Positions 54,396 through 64,000 of a stretch of 64,000 nucleotides of DNA are shown piece after piece. The notes under the pieces are model-generated. The model was not told the DNA's origin. It made no database searches and was given only the letters and a program-made list of their open reading frames with translations. How positions within the stretch are numbered: the first letter of the stretch is position 1; the number at the start of each line of letters is the position of its first letter. This DNA is from Macrostomum hystrix. Its lineage: Eukaryota; Platyhelminthes; Macrostomidae. The position numbers and the translations under genes were made by a program. Where the stretch lies: NCBI GenBank assembly GCA_950097015.1, contig CATNEN010000039.1, positions 17,020,501 through 17,084,500 on the forward strand, in the 5' to 3' direction.

Positions 54396-54830
54396 GCATA
54401 TAAATACCTGATTAATATACCTGTTAATACTAATCAAGTTATTTTTTCCAATGTTTAGGCTGAGAAAATGTGATGTTGTTAATTTTATAAAACGATTCAC
54501 GCTTGACGGTTGAGACTGGGAGGAGCTTGTTATAAAAAATCTTCCCAAACGGGAACGCTGTCCTCCAACACAGCCTCTGCTCCAATGGCGAGCCGGCTCT
54601 GTTCAGTCGCCAACCCCAACCTCCCTCACGGCCGATCCCTCATAGATTAGGACATCGCCTCCGTTGCGCGAGAGATCCCAAAATTCTCCCCCGCCCTCTC
54701 TGCCAGATTAGTAGAATCTAAATCTTCCCGTTTCATTTTCCTAGAATAATCCCCTCTTAAAACGATAAAAAAGCGATATATTTTTAATGCCAGCCAAGCG
54801 AAGCTATTAACAGAGACAAATTCGGACCAA
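54396..54830 (+). promoter_or_regulatory. Upstream region of SSUH2-like gene
   Basis: GC-richer than its surroundings at 54520-54680. An acceptor-like ctattaacag ends at 54813, 17 nt before the ATG, so the promoter may lie further left or the message may receive a spliced leader. No TATA box is assigned. Confidence 0.3.
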
Positions 54831-56291
54831 ATGAAAGTTATGAATCTAAGCCACCTCGATCAGTTGATGCTGAAGTTAACGGAGGATGAAGCTAAGGATT
54901 TAATAGCGCAGCACGTTGTTAAACAGTGCTGCTTCTCAACCAGTCTGTTGAAGACGCTGACCATTGTTGGATTATCAACGCACGAAGCGTTTTATTACAC
55001 TCTGATCAGCTGGTATGAGAGGCACACTATTAAGGATAGACTTGTGCCTTATCACGGCGGTCCGCTGGACAGTCGGTTGAACGGCCCGGAGCCGACGACC
55101 TGGGATCTGAAGCGTCCCATACCGGCAGCCTTCACCGACGCCGAGTACAGCCTGCCCCTGCCGCACTCGGAGGAGACTCTCAGCTGTTCTCATTGTTTCG
55201 GCGTCGGCTACGTCAATTGCAGACGCTGCCGACGCAAGGGCAACGTGTCTTGCCTGGCCTGCCACGGTCACGGCGAAGAGTTGAACCGTTGCACAATGTG
55301 CGCCGGCAAGGGCACCGTCCATTGTCCGGCCTGTCGCGGCCGCATCGGCGTCGAATGTCCCGAGTGCGCCGGCTCCGGACGGTTGAAACGCTATCGAATC
55401 GTACAGGTCAGCTGGGGCGTGTCGTTTGATTACGTTGTGCTCAACGGTAGCGACTTGCCGTCCTATCGACTCAGCGAAACCGACGGATACGTTATCCATC
55501 GCCAGGTGAGTGATCAGAAAAATCGGGGGTAGAAATATCGGGGGAAGAAATATCAGGGGAAGAAATTTCGGGGTAGAAATAGTGGGGTTAGATAGATAGG
55601 GGGTAGAAATATCGGGGTAGAGAGACCGGGGTTAGAAGGATCAGGGGTAGAAAGACCGGGGTGGAAAGACCGGGGTAGAAATAGTAGGGTAGATAGATCG
55701 GGGGTAGAAATATCGGGGTAGAGAGACTGAGGGTAGAAAGACCAGAAGAAAGGGAGAGGAATAGAGGAAGATCAAGAGGAAGAAAGGAAGAAATATAGGA
55801 ATGTAAGAATGAACAAAAAATGAAATATATATCACTGCCCACCTCCCAACCTCCAACAGGTCGGTCCACGAGTTGGTCTCAGCGAGGCTGCATTTCCTTT
55901 GAGCCTGGTGATGGCCTGCGAGGTGTTAGTGAATCGCCACCTTGCCTCGGCCGGTCCAGACACTCGCGTCCTGCTCCAGAAGCACATTGTCCGCCTAATA
56001 CCAGTTAGCCAGTGCGATTATCGTTGGAGCGGCGTAGATCCTAAGCTGCGCAGATTTTTTGTCTATGGCCGAGACCGGCTGGTGCACCGCGAGAAGGCGC
56101 CTACGCCTTTGTGCACCCTCCGAGACGCATTGCTGGATCGGAGCCTGCGAAATCGGACCGCCAAAACAGCTGCTACTGCTGCCGCCACTGGCGCCGCTTC
56201 GTCCGCCGACCCCTCCGTAGGCGTCGCCGTTAATCCAACTGTCGGCGTAGGAAATCCCAGTCACAGCATTACGGCCTGCTGTGTACTGTGA
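54831..56291 (+). CDS. SSUH2: SSUH2-like protein (DnaJ-type CXXCXGXG zinc domain), 2 exons
   Basis: Exons 54831-55505 and 55860-56291 join in phase 0 (CGCCAG|GTGAGT, ccaacag|GTCGGT) to 368 codons. SSUH2 homologs are conserved animal proteins; human SSUH2 has been linked to tooth development, and its molecular role is unclear. Visible: TEDEAKDLIAQHVVKQCCFS (N-terminal helix and CC motif of the family), LISWYERHT, PYHGGPLDS, PWD-like TTWDLKRPIP, LPHSEET, then a Cys-rich core with CSHCFGVG, CRRCRRKG, CLACHGHG, CTMCAGKG, CPACRGRIG and CPECAGSG (about residues 120-187), and a C-terminal domain with VLLQKHIVRLIPVSQCDYRW and FFVYGRDRLVH. The protein ends ITACCVL; CCVL is a CaaX-type motif with terminal Leu, compatible with geranylgeranylation. 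Human SSUH2 also ends in a C-x-x-x motif. An Ala/Val/Gly-rich insert of about 45 residues precedes the end. Confidence 0.9.
55506..55859. repeat. SSUH2-like intron with ggggtagaaatatc repeat
   Basis: A 354-bp intron made largely of a 14-17 bp unit (gaaatatcggggtaga, gaaagaccggggtaga), then a purine-rich stretch up to the acceptor. Confidence 0.85.
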
Positions 56292-56747
56292 GGCAGCTAA
56301 TACCGCAGGATCAGTAGAAGTTTTAGTAGAAAAAAACTGTCATTAATTTATTGGATATAAATTTGTGTCATAATCTCCTTTGGATTCCGTCATAATCCTA
56401 TTTGAAATTCTGTCATTTCATCAAATCCTCTGGAATTTAATTAAAATCCTTCTTAGAATTGTGTCGTTATCTTCTTAGAATTATGTAGGCCTATTTAGGA
56501 TTTTTTGTTATTTTGGCTGGGATTCTGTTGCCATTTTGTTAAAAATCGTGTAGTTATTTGTTAAAAACTGACTGAGTTAGAAATTGTCAGGTAAAAAAGT
56601 TAATTTAATGTAGGAAAATTAGCCTTACATCAGAAATTATGTTTTGTCATTAATTTGTCGCGTGTGTAAATATTTATCTTTTCAAAATATTTCGTACAAA
56701 TTATACTTGTATAATATCTAGATGTCTACTAAATAGGATTCTAGGAC

Positions 56748-56753
56748 AATAAA
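56748..56753 (+). terminator. Polyadenylation signal of SSUH2-like gene
   Basis: AATAAA about 457 nt after the stop codon, followed by a T/G-rich stretch (ggctgttgtgtgcttgt) as expected downstream of a cleavage site. Confidence 0.6.
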
Positions 56754-56759
56754 GCGATT

Positions 56760-57829
56760 CGAACTACTATTTATGGCTGTTGTGTGCTTGTAATGTATTA
56801 AGCTATTGGTTCAAATACGGCACTTATATTAAAATACCAACACACGATATGTGCACAACATATAAAATAGTTACAAATAACAAACTTTAGGTATTAAATG
56901 GTCATTTTTATTTCCATTCTGTCTTAAAAAAAAAGGAATTGTCAAGTTTTTCACAAAATTCTACAAAAAACTCAGCTCAATCAACTAACATTTACGTTTA
57001 GATGCTTTATAATCGAAAAAAGTAAATTAGTAGAATAATATGCAATACAAATTCCACAAATTATTTTTGACTACTCTTTTCATGCATTTTTTCATTTTAA
57101 AATTTTTTAACAAAAATATTATATATTTTTGCCAGATTTATAACAAACTTAACGTCATGATTTTTGCAAATATTTTAAATACCTATTTAACCTACATTTT
57201 ACTAGAAATTGACTGCTAATTTTCTAAAAAAAATTGCGGGTTTTCACGCCGGAAAACTCGGCACAGTAAATAATCTACAATAACCTAAACTAAAAAGCAA
57301 AGAAAGTTTTCTAATCAAAAATAAAGTAAATTGTGTTTCGTAAAGTTAATCATTTAAAAAATAAATATAATCTAGACAATTTTACCGCATTAACAATACA
57401 ACTATCGTATCACGGCACCGGCATATCTTCAGGAGTTAATCTGAATTAAAAATTATCCATTCACGTCTATGTAATTTAGATACAGATGTTTCGCTCTCAT
57501 TCTTTTTTCATATACCGTATTTATTCTTACCTTTAACAATTTTTAATAATCCTTACACTTTTCGATTGCTGTCTTGTGCAATTTTTGGCTGTTAGAAATT
57601 CTATTGAAATTTATTAGATTGCGCTATACATAGTACGATAAAGTAGAATATGCTAATCTGAAGAAATATAATTTATTTCAGTAAATTTTATCGCGTATCT
57701 GCTTTCGGCTCCGTCTTTATTGGGCCTTATTTAATTTGGGAATTGGTTGAAATTCAATACGAAAAACTTGGATTTTTCGTATGAATTACGAGTACTTGAG
57801 TATAATATAGTCCGGGGAACTAGTTAGAG
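56760..57829. other. AT-rich intergenic region
   Basis: No gene or repeat beyond short A/T runs. Confidence 0.55.
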
Positions 57830-59500
57830 AATTGTACTTATGCATCTAGCTGAGGATCTATTTTTATGTATTTAGGGATCTAGTTGGGGATCATATAGTT
57901 AGGGTATCTATAGTAAGTGGATCTGAAGTTAGGGATCTACGCTCGTAGTTAGGGATCTTGTTAGGCATCTAGTTAGGGATTTTGTTAGGGGATTTTGTTA
58001 GGGGATTTTGTTAGGGATCTTGTTAGGGGATCTAGTTAGGGATCTTGTTAGGGGATCTAGTTAGGGAAGGGATCTTGTTAGGGGATCTAGTTAGGGAAGG
58101 GATCTTGTTAGGGGATCTAGTTAGGGATCTAGTTAGGAATCTAGTTAGGGATCTAGTTAGGAATCTAGTTAGGGATCTAGTTAGGGATCTAGTTAGGGAT
58201 TTTGTTAGGGGATTTTGTTAGGGGATTTTGTTAGGGATCTTGTTAGGGGATCTAGTTAGGGATCTTGTTAGGGGATCTAGTTAGGGATCTTGTTAGGGGA
58301 TCTAGTTAGGGATCTAGTTAGGAATCTAGTTAGGGATCTAGTTAGGAATCTAGTTAGGGGATCTAGTTAGGGATCTTGTTAGGGATCTTGTTAGGGGATC
58401 TAGTTAGGGATCTAGTTAGGGATCTAGTTAGGGATCTAGTTAGGGATTTTGTTAGGGATCTTGTTAGGGGATCTAGTTAGGGATCTTGTTAGGGATCTAG
58501 TTAGGGATCTAGTTAGGAATCTAGTTAGGGATCTAGTTAGGAATCTAGTTAGGGATCTAGTTAGGGATCTAGTTAGGGATCTAGTTAGGGATCTAGTTAG
58601 GGATCTAGTTAGGAATCTAGTTAGGGATCTAGTTAGGGATCTAGTTAGGGATCTAGTTAGGGATCTAGTTAGGCATCTAGTTAGGGATCTAGTTAGGGAT
58701 CTAGTTAGGGATCTAGTTAGGGATCTAGTTGGGGATCTTGTTAGGGATTTTGTTAGGGATTTTGTTAGGGGATCTAGTTAGGGGGTCTTTTTATAGGATC
58801 TATTTAGGGGATCTTTTTATAGGATCTATTTAGGGGATCTTTTGATAGGATCTAGTTCGGGATCTTGTTAGGGATCTTCTTAGGGGATCTAGTTAGGGGA
58901 TCTAGTTAGGGGATCTAGTTAGGGGATCTTTTTATAGCATCTAGTTAGGGATTTTGTTGGAGTTCTAGTTGGGGATCTAGTTAGGAATCTAGTTAGGGAT
59001 CTAGTTAGGGATTTTGTTAGGGATCTTGTTAGGGATCTAGTTAGGAATCTAGTTAGGGATTTTGTTAGGGATCTTGTTAGGGATCTAGTTAGGAATCTAG
59101 TTAGGAATCTAGTTAGGGATCTAGTTAGGAATCTAGTTAGGAATCTAGTTAGGGATCTAGTTAGGAATCTAGTTAGGAATCTAGTTAGGGATCTAGTTAG
59201 GAATCTAGTTAGGAATCTAGTTAGGGATCTAGTTAGGGATTTTGTTAGGGGATTTTGTTAGGGATCTTGTTAGGGGATCTAGTTAGGGGATCTAGTTAGG
59301 GGATCTTTTTATAGCATCTAGTTAGGGATTTTGTTGTAGATCTAGTTGGGGGATCTTTTTATAGGATCTAGTTAGGGGATCTTTTTATAGGATCCAGTTC
59401 GGTATCTAGTTAGGGGATCTTGTTAGGGATCTAGTTAGGGACCTAGTTAGGGGATCTAGTTATGGATCTGTCGTTAAAGATTCTATAGTTAGGGTTTAAG
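57830..59500. repeat. 12-bp minisatellite (ttagggatctag)
   Basis: About 130 copies of ttagggatctag and variants (ttaggaatctag, ttgttaggggat, ctttttataggatc). Blocks of variants repeat. The plus-strand Asp-Leu-Val-Arg frame is an artefact. Confidence 0.96.
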
Positions 59501-60130
59501 GGATCTATCTATCGGGATATGTTTCTGGAATCTAGTGGTATTTTTTTCGCGGGATCTGGTTGTGTGTGGGTAGTGCGCGTCTTTCCGCTAAAAACTCTAA
59601 TCTCTAATCCAATGGGATTTCTTGGACTCGGCCTTCATCAGTCGATCAGCTGTCCCAGGGATTAGGATTTTGTATAAAGAAGGAAAAAATTCAAATGAGC
59701 ACGACATAGGATCCCAGCAGCGCCGGGAAATGATACGGGTGGATTTACATTCGTAGTAATGTGAGAACAGACTCGCAAGATGCGAATGGCGTTGAGCTCA
59801 ATCCCTTTTGAGTCACCTGTCCGTCTCTCTTTCTCTACTCAAATGATTTCCTGCCCGCCTTTAGCAGCTTCCTCCAGATTGATCTAGCCAGTCTCAGTTT
59901 TCCCCTATGGCAATATAATCCCCCGCACAGCTTTGAAGCCATCACCTGCCCAGCTCATCGTGCCAACCGTGGGATCTTTCCTACAGCTAATCCACCCCTG
60001 TGCTTTGCATCTCGTCAAATTCTGGCCAAGCCTAGATTCTCGTTTCTGTGAATTTTCAATTTAGACCCTGGCTTGGCAACATTTCATGCCACAGAGAGAG
60101 AATCCAAAAGACAATAGCAGGCCGCATTGA
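59501..60130. other. Unique sequence, possible SINE remnant
   Basis: gcgttgagctcaatccc at about 59790 resembles the B-box region of the SINE at 32.9 kb, followed by gagtcacctgtccg. Too short to be sure. No gene. Confidence 0.3.
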
Positions 60131-62360
60131 CTGGGATGAGACAGGGGAGAGATGAGACACGGGAGAGATGAGACACGGGAGAGATGAGACACGTGAGAGA
60201 TGAGACACGGGAGAGATGAGACAGGGGAGAGATGAGACAGGGGAGAGATGAGACACGGGAGAGATGAGGCAGGGGAGAGATGAGACAGGGGAGAGATGAG
60301 ACACGGGAGAGATGAGACACGGGAGAGATGAGACACGGGAGAGATGAGACACGGGAGAGATGAGACAGGGGAGAGATGAGACAGGGGAGAGATGAGACAG
60401 GGGAGAGATGAGACACGGGAGAGATGAGGCAGGGGGGAGATGAGACAGGGGAGAGATGAGACACGGGAGAGATGAGACACGGGAGAGATGAGACACGGGA
60501 GAGATGAGACACGGGAGAGATGAGACAGGGGAGAGATGAGACAAGGGAGAGATGAGACAAGGGAGAGATGAGACACGGGAGAGATGAGACACGGGAGAGA
60601 TGAGACACGGGAGAGATGAGACACGGGAGAGATGAGACACGGGAGAGATGAGACACGGGAGAGATGAGACACGGGAGAGATGAGACACGGGAGAGATGAG
60701 ACACGGGAGAGATGAGACACGGGAGAGATGAGACACGGGAGAGATGAGACACGGGAGAGATGAGACACGGGAGAGATGAGACACGGGAGAGATGAGACAC
60801 GGGAGAGATGAGGCAGGGGAGAGATGAGACACGGGAGAGATAAGACAGGGAAGAGATGAGACACGGGAGAGATGAGGCAGGGGAGAGATGAGACACGGGA
60901 GAGATAAGACAGGGAAGAGATGAGACACGGGAGAGATAAGACAGGGAAGAGATGAGACACGGGAGAGATAAGACAGGGAAGAGATAAGACTAAGGAGAGA
61001 TACTACAGGGGAGAGATAAGACAGGGGAGAGATGAGACAGGGGAGAGATGAGACAGGGGAGAGATAAGACAGGGGAGAGATGAGGCAGGGGAGAGATGAG
61101 ACAGGGGAGAGATGAGACACCGGAGAGATGAGACACGGGAGAGATGAGGCAAGGGAGAGATGGGACACGGGAGAGATAATACAAGGGAGAGATGAGACAA
61201 GGGAGAGATGAGGCAGGGGAGAGATGAGACACGGGAGAGATAAGACAGGGAAGAGATGAGACACGGGAGAGATAAGACAGGGAAGAGATAAGACTAAGGA
61301 GAGATACTACAGGGGAGAGATAAGAAAGGGGAGGGATGAGACAGGGGAGAGATGAGACAGGGGAGAGATGAGGCAGGGGAGAGATGAGACAGGGGAGAGA
61401 TGAGACACGGGAGAGATGAGACACGGGAGAGATGAGACACGGGAGAGATGAGACACGGGAGAGATGAGACACGGGAGAGATGAGACACGGGAGAGATGAG
61501 ACACGGGAGCGATGAGGCAGGGGAGAGATGAGACACGGGAGAGATAAGACAGGGAAGAGATAAGACTAAGGAGAGATACTACAAGGGAGAGATGAGACAC
61601 GGGAGAGATAAGACAGGGAAGAGATAAGACTAAGGAGAGATACTACAGAGGAGAGATAAGACAGGGGAGAGATGAGACAGGGGAGAGATGAGACACCGGA
61701 GAGATGAGACAGGGGAGAGATGAGACAGGGGAGAGATAAGACAGGGGAGAGATGAGGCAGGGGAGAGATGAGACAGGGGAGAGATGAGACACGGGAGAGA
61801 TGAGGCAGGGGAGAGATGAGACACGGGAGAGATAAGACAGGGAAGAGATAAGACTAAGGAGAGATACTACAGGGGAGAGATGAGACACGGGAGAGATAAG
61901 ACAGGGAAGAGATAAGACTAAGGAGAGATACTACAGGGGAGAGATAAGACAGGGGAGAGATAAGACAGGGGAGAGATAAGACAGGGGAGAGATAAGACAG
62001 GGGAGAGATAAGACAGGGAAGAGATAATACAGGGGAGAGATAAGACTAGAGAGATAAGACGGGGGAGAGATAAGACTGGAGAGAGATAAGACAGGGGAGA
62101 GATAAGACAGGGGAGAGATAAGACAGGGGAGATATAAGACTAGAGAGATAAGACAGGGGAGAGATCAGACAGGGGAGAGATAAGACTAGAGAGATAAGAC
62201 AGGGGAGAGATCAGACAGGGGAGAGATAAGACTGGAGAGAGATAAGACAAGGGAGAGATAAGACTAAGGAGAGATACGACAGGGGAGAGATAAGACAGGG
62301 AAGAGATAATACAGGGGAGAGATAAGACTAGAGAGATGAGACACGGGAGCGATGAGGCAG
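60131..62360. repeat. 16-bp minisatellite, family A locus 2
   Basis: About 138 copies of gggagagatgagacac and gggagagatgagacag. To the right it changes to gagataagacagggga, with gagataagactaagga and shorter gagataagactaga forms. It is the same unit as 5515-6470. Minus-strand Ser/Leu/Pro/Val frames of up to 400 codons are artefacts. Confidence 0.96.
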
Positions 62361-62965
62361 GGATAAAAAACGATCATCGGTCGAAGAAAAAAGAGAAACA
62401 ATATCCAAGCAGAGTATGTCTCTTTCTGTATAGTTGTGATTTTTTCTATCTGTCTGCATTCTGTAACCCAGCCTGTTTGCTCTGTTGCCAACCAAAAACG
62501 ATCAATAATTCATCGATTTGTCACGCTCTGGCAATCCCTCCGACACCATTCTCATTGCTGCCACCGCAGCATGCTCAACATGAAAAGATGATTGACGAGC
62601 CTTTCTCCCCCTCTCATTCTCTTGTGCTTGTTAGTTATTGTTGCTGCTAGAGTCAAGCAGAAGACTTTTTCATTCCCGTCTGATTTGCTTTCGCGTCGAC
62701 ACGATTCATTATAACGCGTCGACGAGAGCATGACGGAGTGGCCTTCGGCGCAATCAGGACAGAAGCAAAAAAACTCGGAATGTTTTATGGCGACAGTGTG
62801 TGTTTATCGGCTAGTTAAGTTGAGGAATATATTGTGATTTCTTTGCGAGATCTTGTTATGCACGAGTGTCTAGTTTGTGTAACATGTTTCCGCAATCTTT
62901 CAGGAATGTCGAATTACAATGCTCTCGCCCTCAGGGAACCATCGAGAATTCAAGCTTGCCTTTTC
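62361..62965. other. Unique spacer
   Basis: No gene recognised on either strand. Confidence 0.5.
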
Positions 62966-64000
62966 AGCTTTACCCTCGCCCTTTGCTGTAGCACCCTCGC
63001 CCTTTGCTGTAGCACCCTCGCCCTTTGCTGTAGCACCCTCGTCCTTTGCTGTAACACCCTCGCACTTTGCTGTAACACCCTCGCCCTTTGCTGTAGCACC
63101 CTCGCCCTTTGCTGTAGCACCCTCGCCCTTTGCTGTAACACCCTCGCCCTTTGCTGTAACACCCTCGCCCTTTGCTGTAACACCCTCGCCCTTTGCTGTA
63201 ACACCCTCGCCCTTTGCTGTAACACCCTCGCCCTTTGCTGTAACACCCTCGCCCTTTGCTGTAACACCCTCGCACTTTGCTGTAACACCCTCGCCCTTTG
63301 CTGTAACGCCCTCGCCCTTTGCTGTAACACCCTCGCCCTTTGCTGTAGCACCCTCGCCTTTTGCTGTAACACCCTCGCCTTTTGCTGTAACACCCTCGCC
63401 CTTTGCTGTAACACCCTCGCCCTTTGCTGTAACACCCTCGCCCTTTGCTGTAACACCCTCGCCTTTTGCTGTAACACCCTCGCCCTTTGCTGTAACACCC
63501 TCGCCCTTTGCTGTAGCACCCTCGCCATTTGCTGTAACACCCTCGCCCTTTGCTGTAACACCCTCGCCCTTTGCTGTAACACCCTCGCCCTTTGCTGTAA
63601 CACCCTCGCCCTTTGCTGTAACACCCTCGCCCTTTGCTGTAACACCCTCGCCCTTTGCTGTAGCACCCTCGCCCTTTGCTGTAACACCCTCGCCCTTTGC
63701 TGTAACACCCTCGCACTTTGCTGTAGCACCCTCGCCCTTTGCTGTAACACCCTCGCCCTTTGCTGTAACGCCCTCGCCCTTTGTTGTAGCACCCTCGCCC
63801 TTTGCTGTAACACCCTCGCCCTTTGCTGTAACACCCTCGCCCTTTGCTGTAACACCCTCGCCCTTTGCTGTAACACCCTCGTCCTTTGCTGTAACACCCT
63901 CGCCCTTTGCTGTAGCACCCTCGCCCTTTGCTGTAACACCCTCGCACTTTGCTGTAACACCCTCACCCTTTGCTGTAACACCCTCGCCCTTTGCTGTAAC
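62966..64000. repeat. 21-bp minisatellite, cut by window end
   Basis: About 49 very uniform copies with core accctcgccctttgctgtaa; variants gtagcacc, cgcact and cgtcct. The unit is a multiple of 3 and stop-free on the minus strand, so two long Leu-Gln-Gln-Arg-Ala and Gly-Cys-Tyr-Ser-Lys frames appear; they have no start context or other protein features. Confidence 0.95.

Noticed and set aside
57830-59500. Telomeric repeat because of frequent TTAGGG
   Set aside because: The true period is 12 bp (ttagggatctag) with no pure TTAGGG run, and genes lie on both sides. The ctatctttct array at 24.5 kb with taccct was rejected for the same reason.
62950-64000. Long Leu-Gln-Gln-Arg-Ala and Gly-Cys-Tyr-Ser-Lys repeat frames
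   Set aside because: A 21-bp unit divisible by 3 without stop codons opens frames by itself. There is no signal peptide, flanking unique coding sequence or splice context.

Overview
This is animal nuclear DNA, not bacterial. It has four spliced protein-coding genes with GT-AG introns of matching phase, a 5'-truncated non-LTR retrotransposon, tRNA-derived SINE-like pieces and hAT-type DNA transposon remnants. Well over half of the window is short-period tandem repeat (minisatellite) with units of mostly 12-42 bp. The gene set (NPC1, an NMDA receptor GluN1 subunit, a transmembrane leucine-rich-repeat protein, an SSUH2-like protein) fits any bilaterian. The very high minisatellite content, and a 3' splice acceptor just upstream of all four start codons (as expected for spliced-leader trans-splicing), make a flatworm plausible. 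That is an inference; no species is identified.

Layout. 1-2228, minus strand: the first three coding exons of NPC1 (signal peptide plus the cysteine-rich sterol-binding N-terminal domain), with the gene running off the left edge and an hAT-type MITE in its second intron. 2.25-9.2 kb: intergenic, with three minisatellites (42, 16 and 28 bp units) and one hAT end. 9.24-29.1 kb, plus strand: eight coding exons of a GluN1-type NMDA receptor, joining in frame to 873 codons from the signal peptide to the middle of the S2 ligand-binding half. Its 13.2 kb intron 4 contains a complete three-exon LRR membrane-protein gene on the minus strand (13.9-17.3 kb) plus several private minisatellites. 30.2-33.2 kb: a minus-strand LINE (reverse transcriptase, RNase H, zinc knuckle) with (CTG/CAG)n on both sides, followed by a tRNA-derived SINE. 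33-42 kb: AT-rich non-coding DNA and minisatellites. 42.4-53.4 kb: a recent tandem duplication (5.14 kb and 5.81 kb copies) made mostly of polypurine GAGA/GGGGAGA satellite. 54.8-56.8 kb, plus strand: a two-exon SSUH2-like gene (CXXCXGXG zinc-binding domain, C-terminal CaaX-like motif) with a polyadenylation signal. 57.8-64 kb: three more minisatellites, the last running off the right edge.

The genes do not form a pathway or operon. The clearest relationship is the nesting of the LRR gene, antisense, inside GluN1. I see no new enzymatic system. The strongest leads are: absence of the GluN1 C-terminal exons from the remaining 35 kb; an apparent proline at a glycine-contact position; the polypurine tandem duplication; the microsatellite-flanked LINE; splice acceptors 13-47 nt upstream of all four ATGs; and introns each filled by their own minisatellite.
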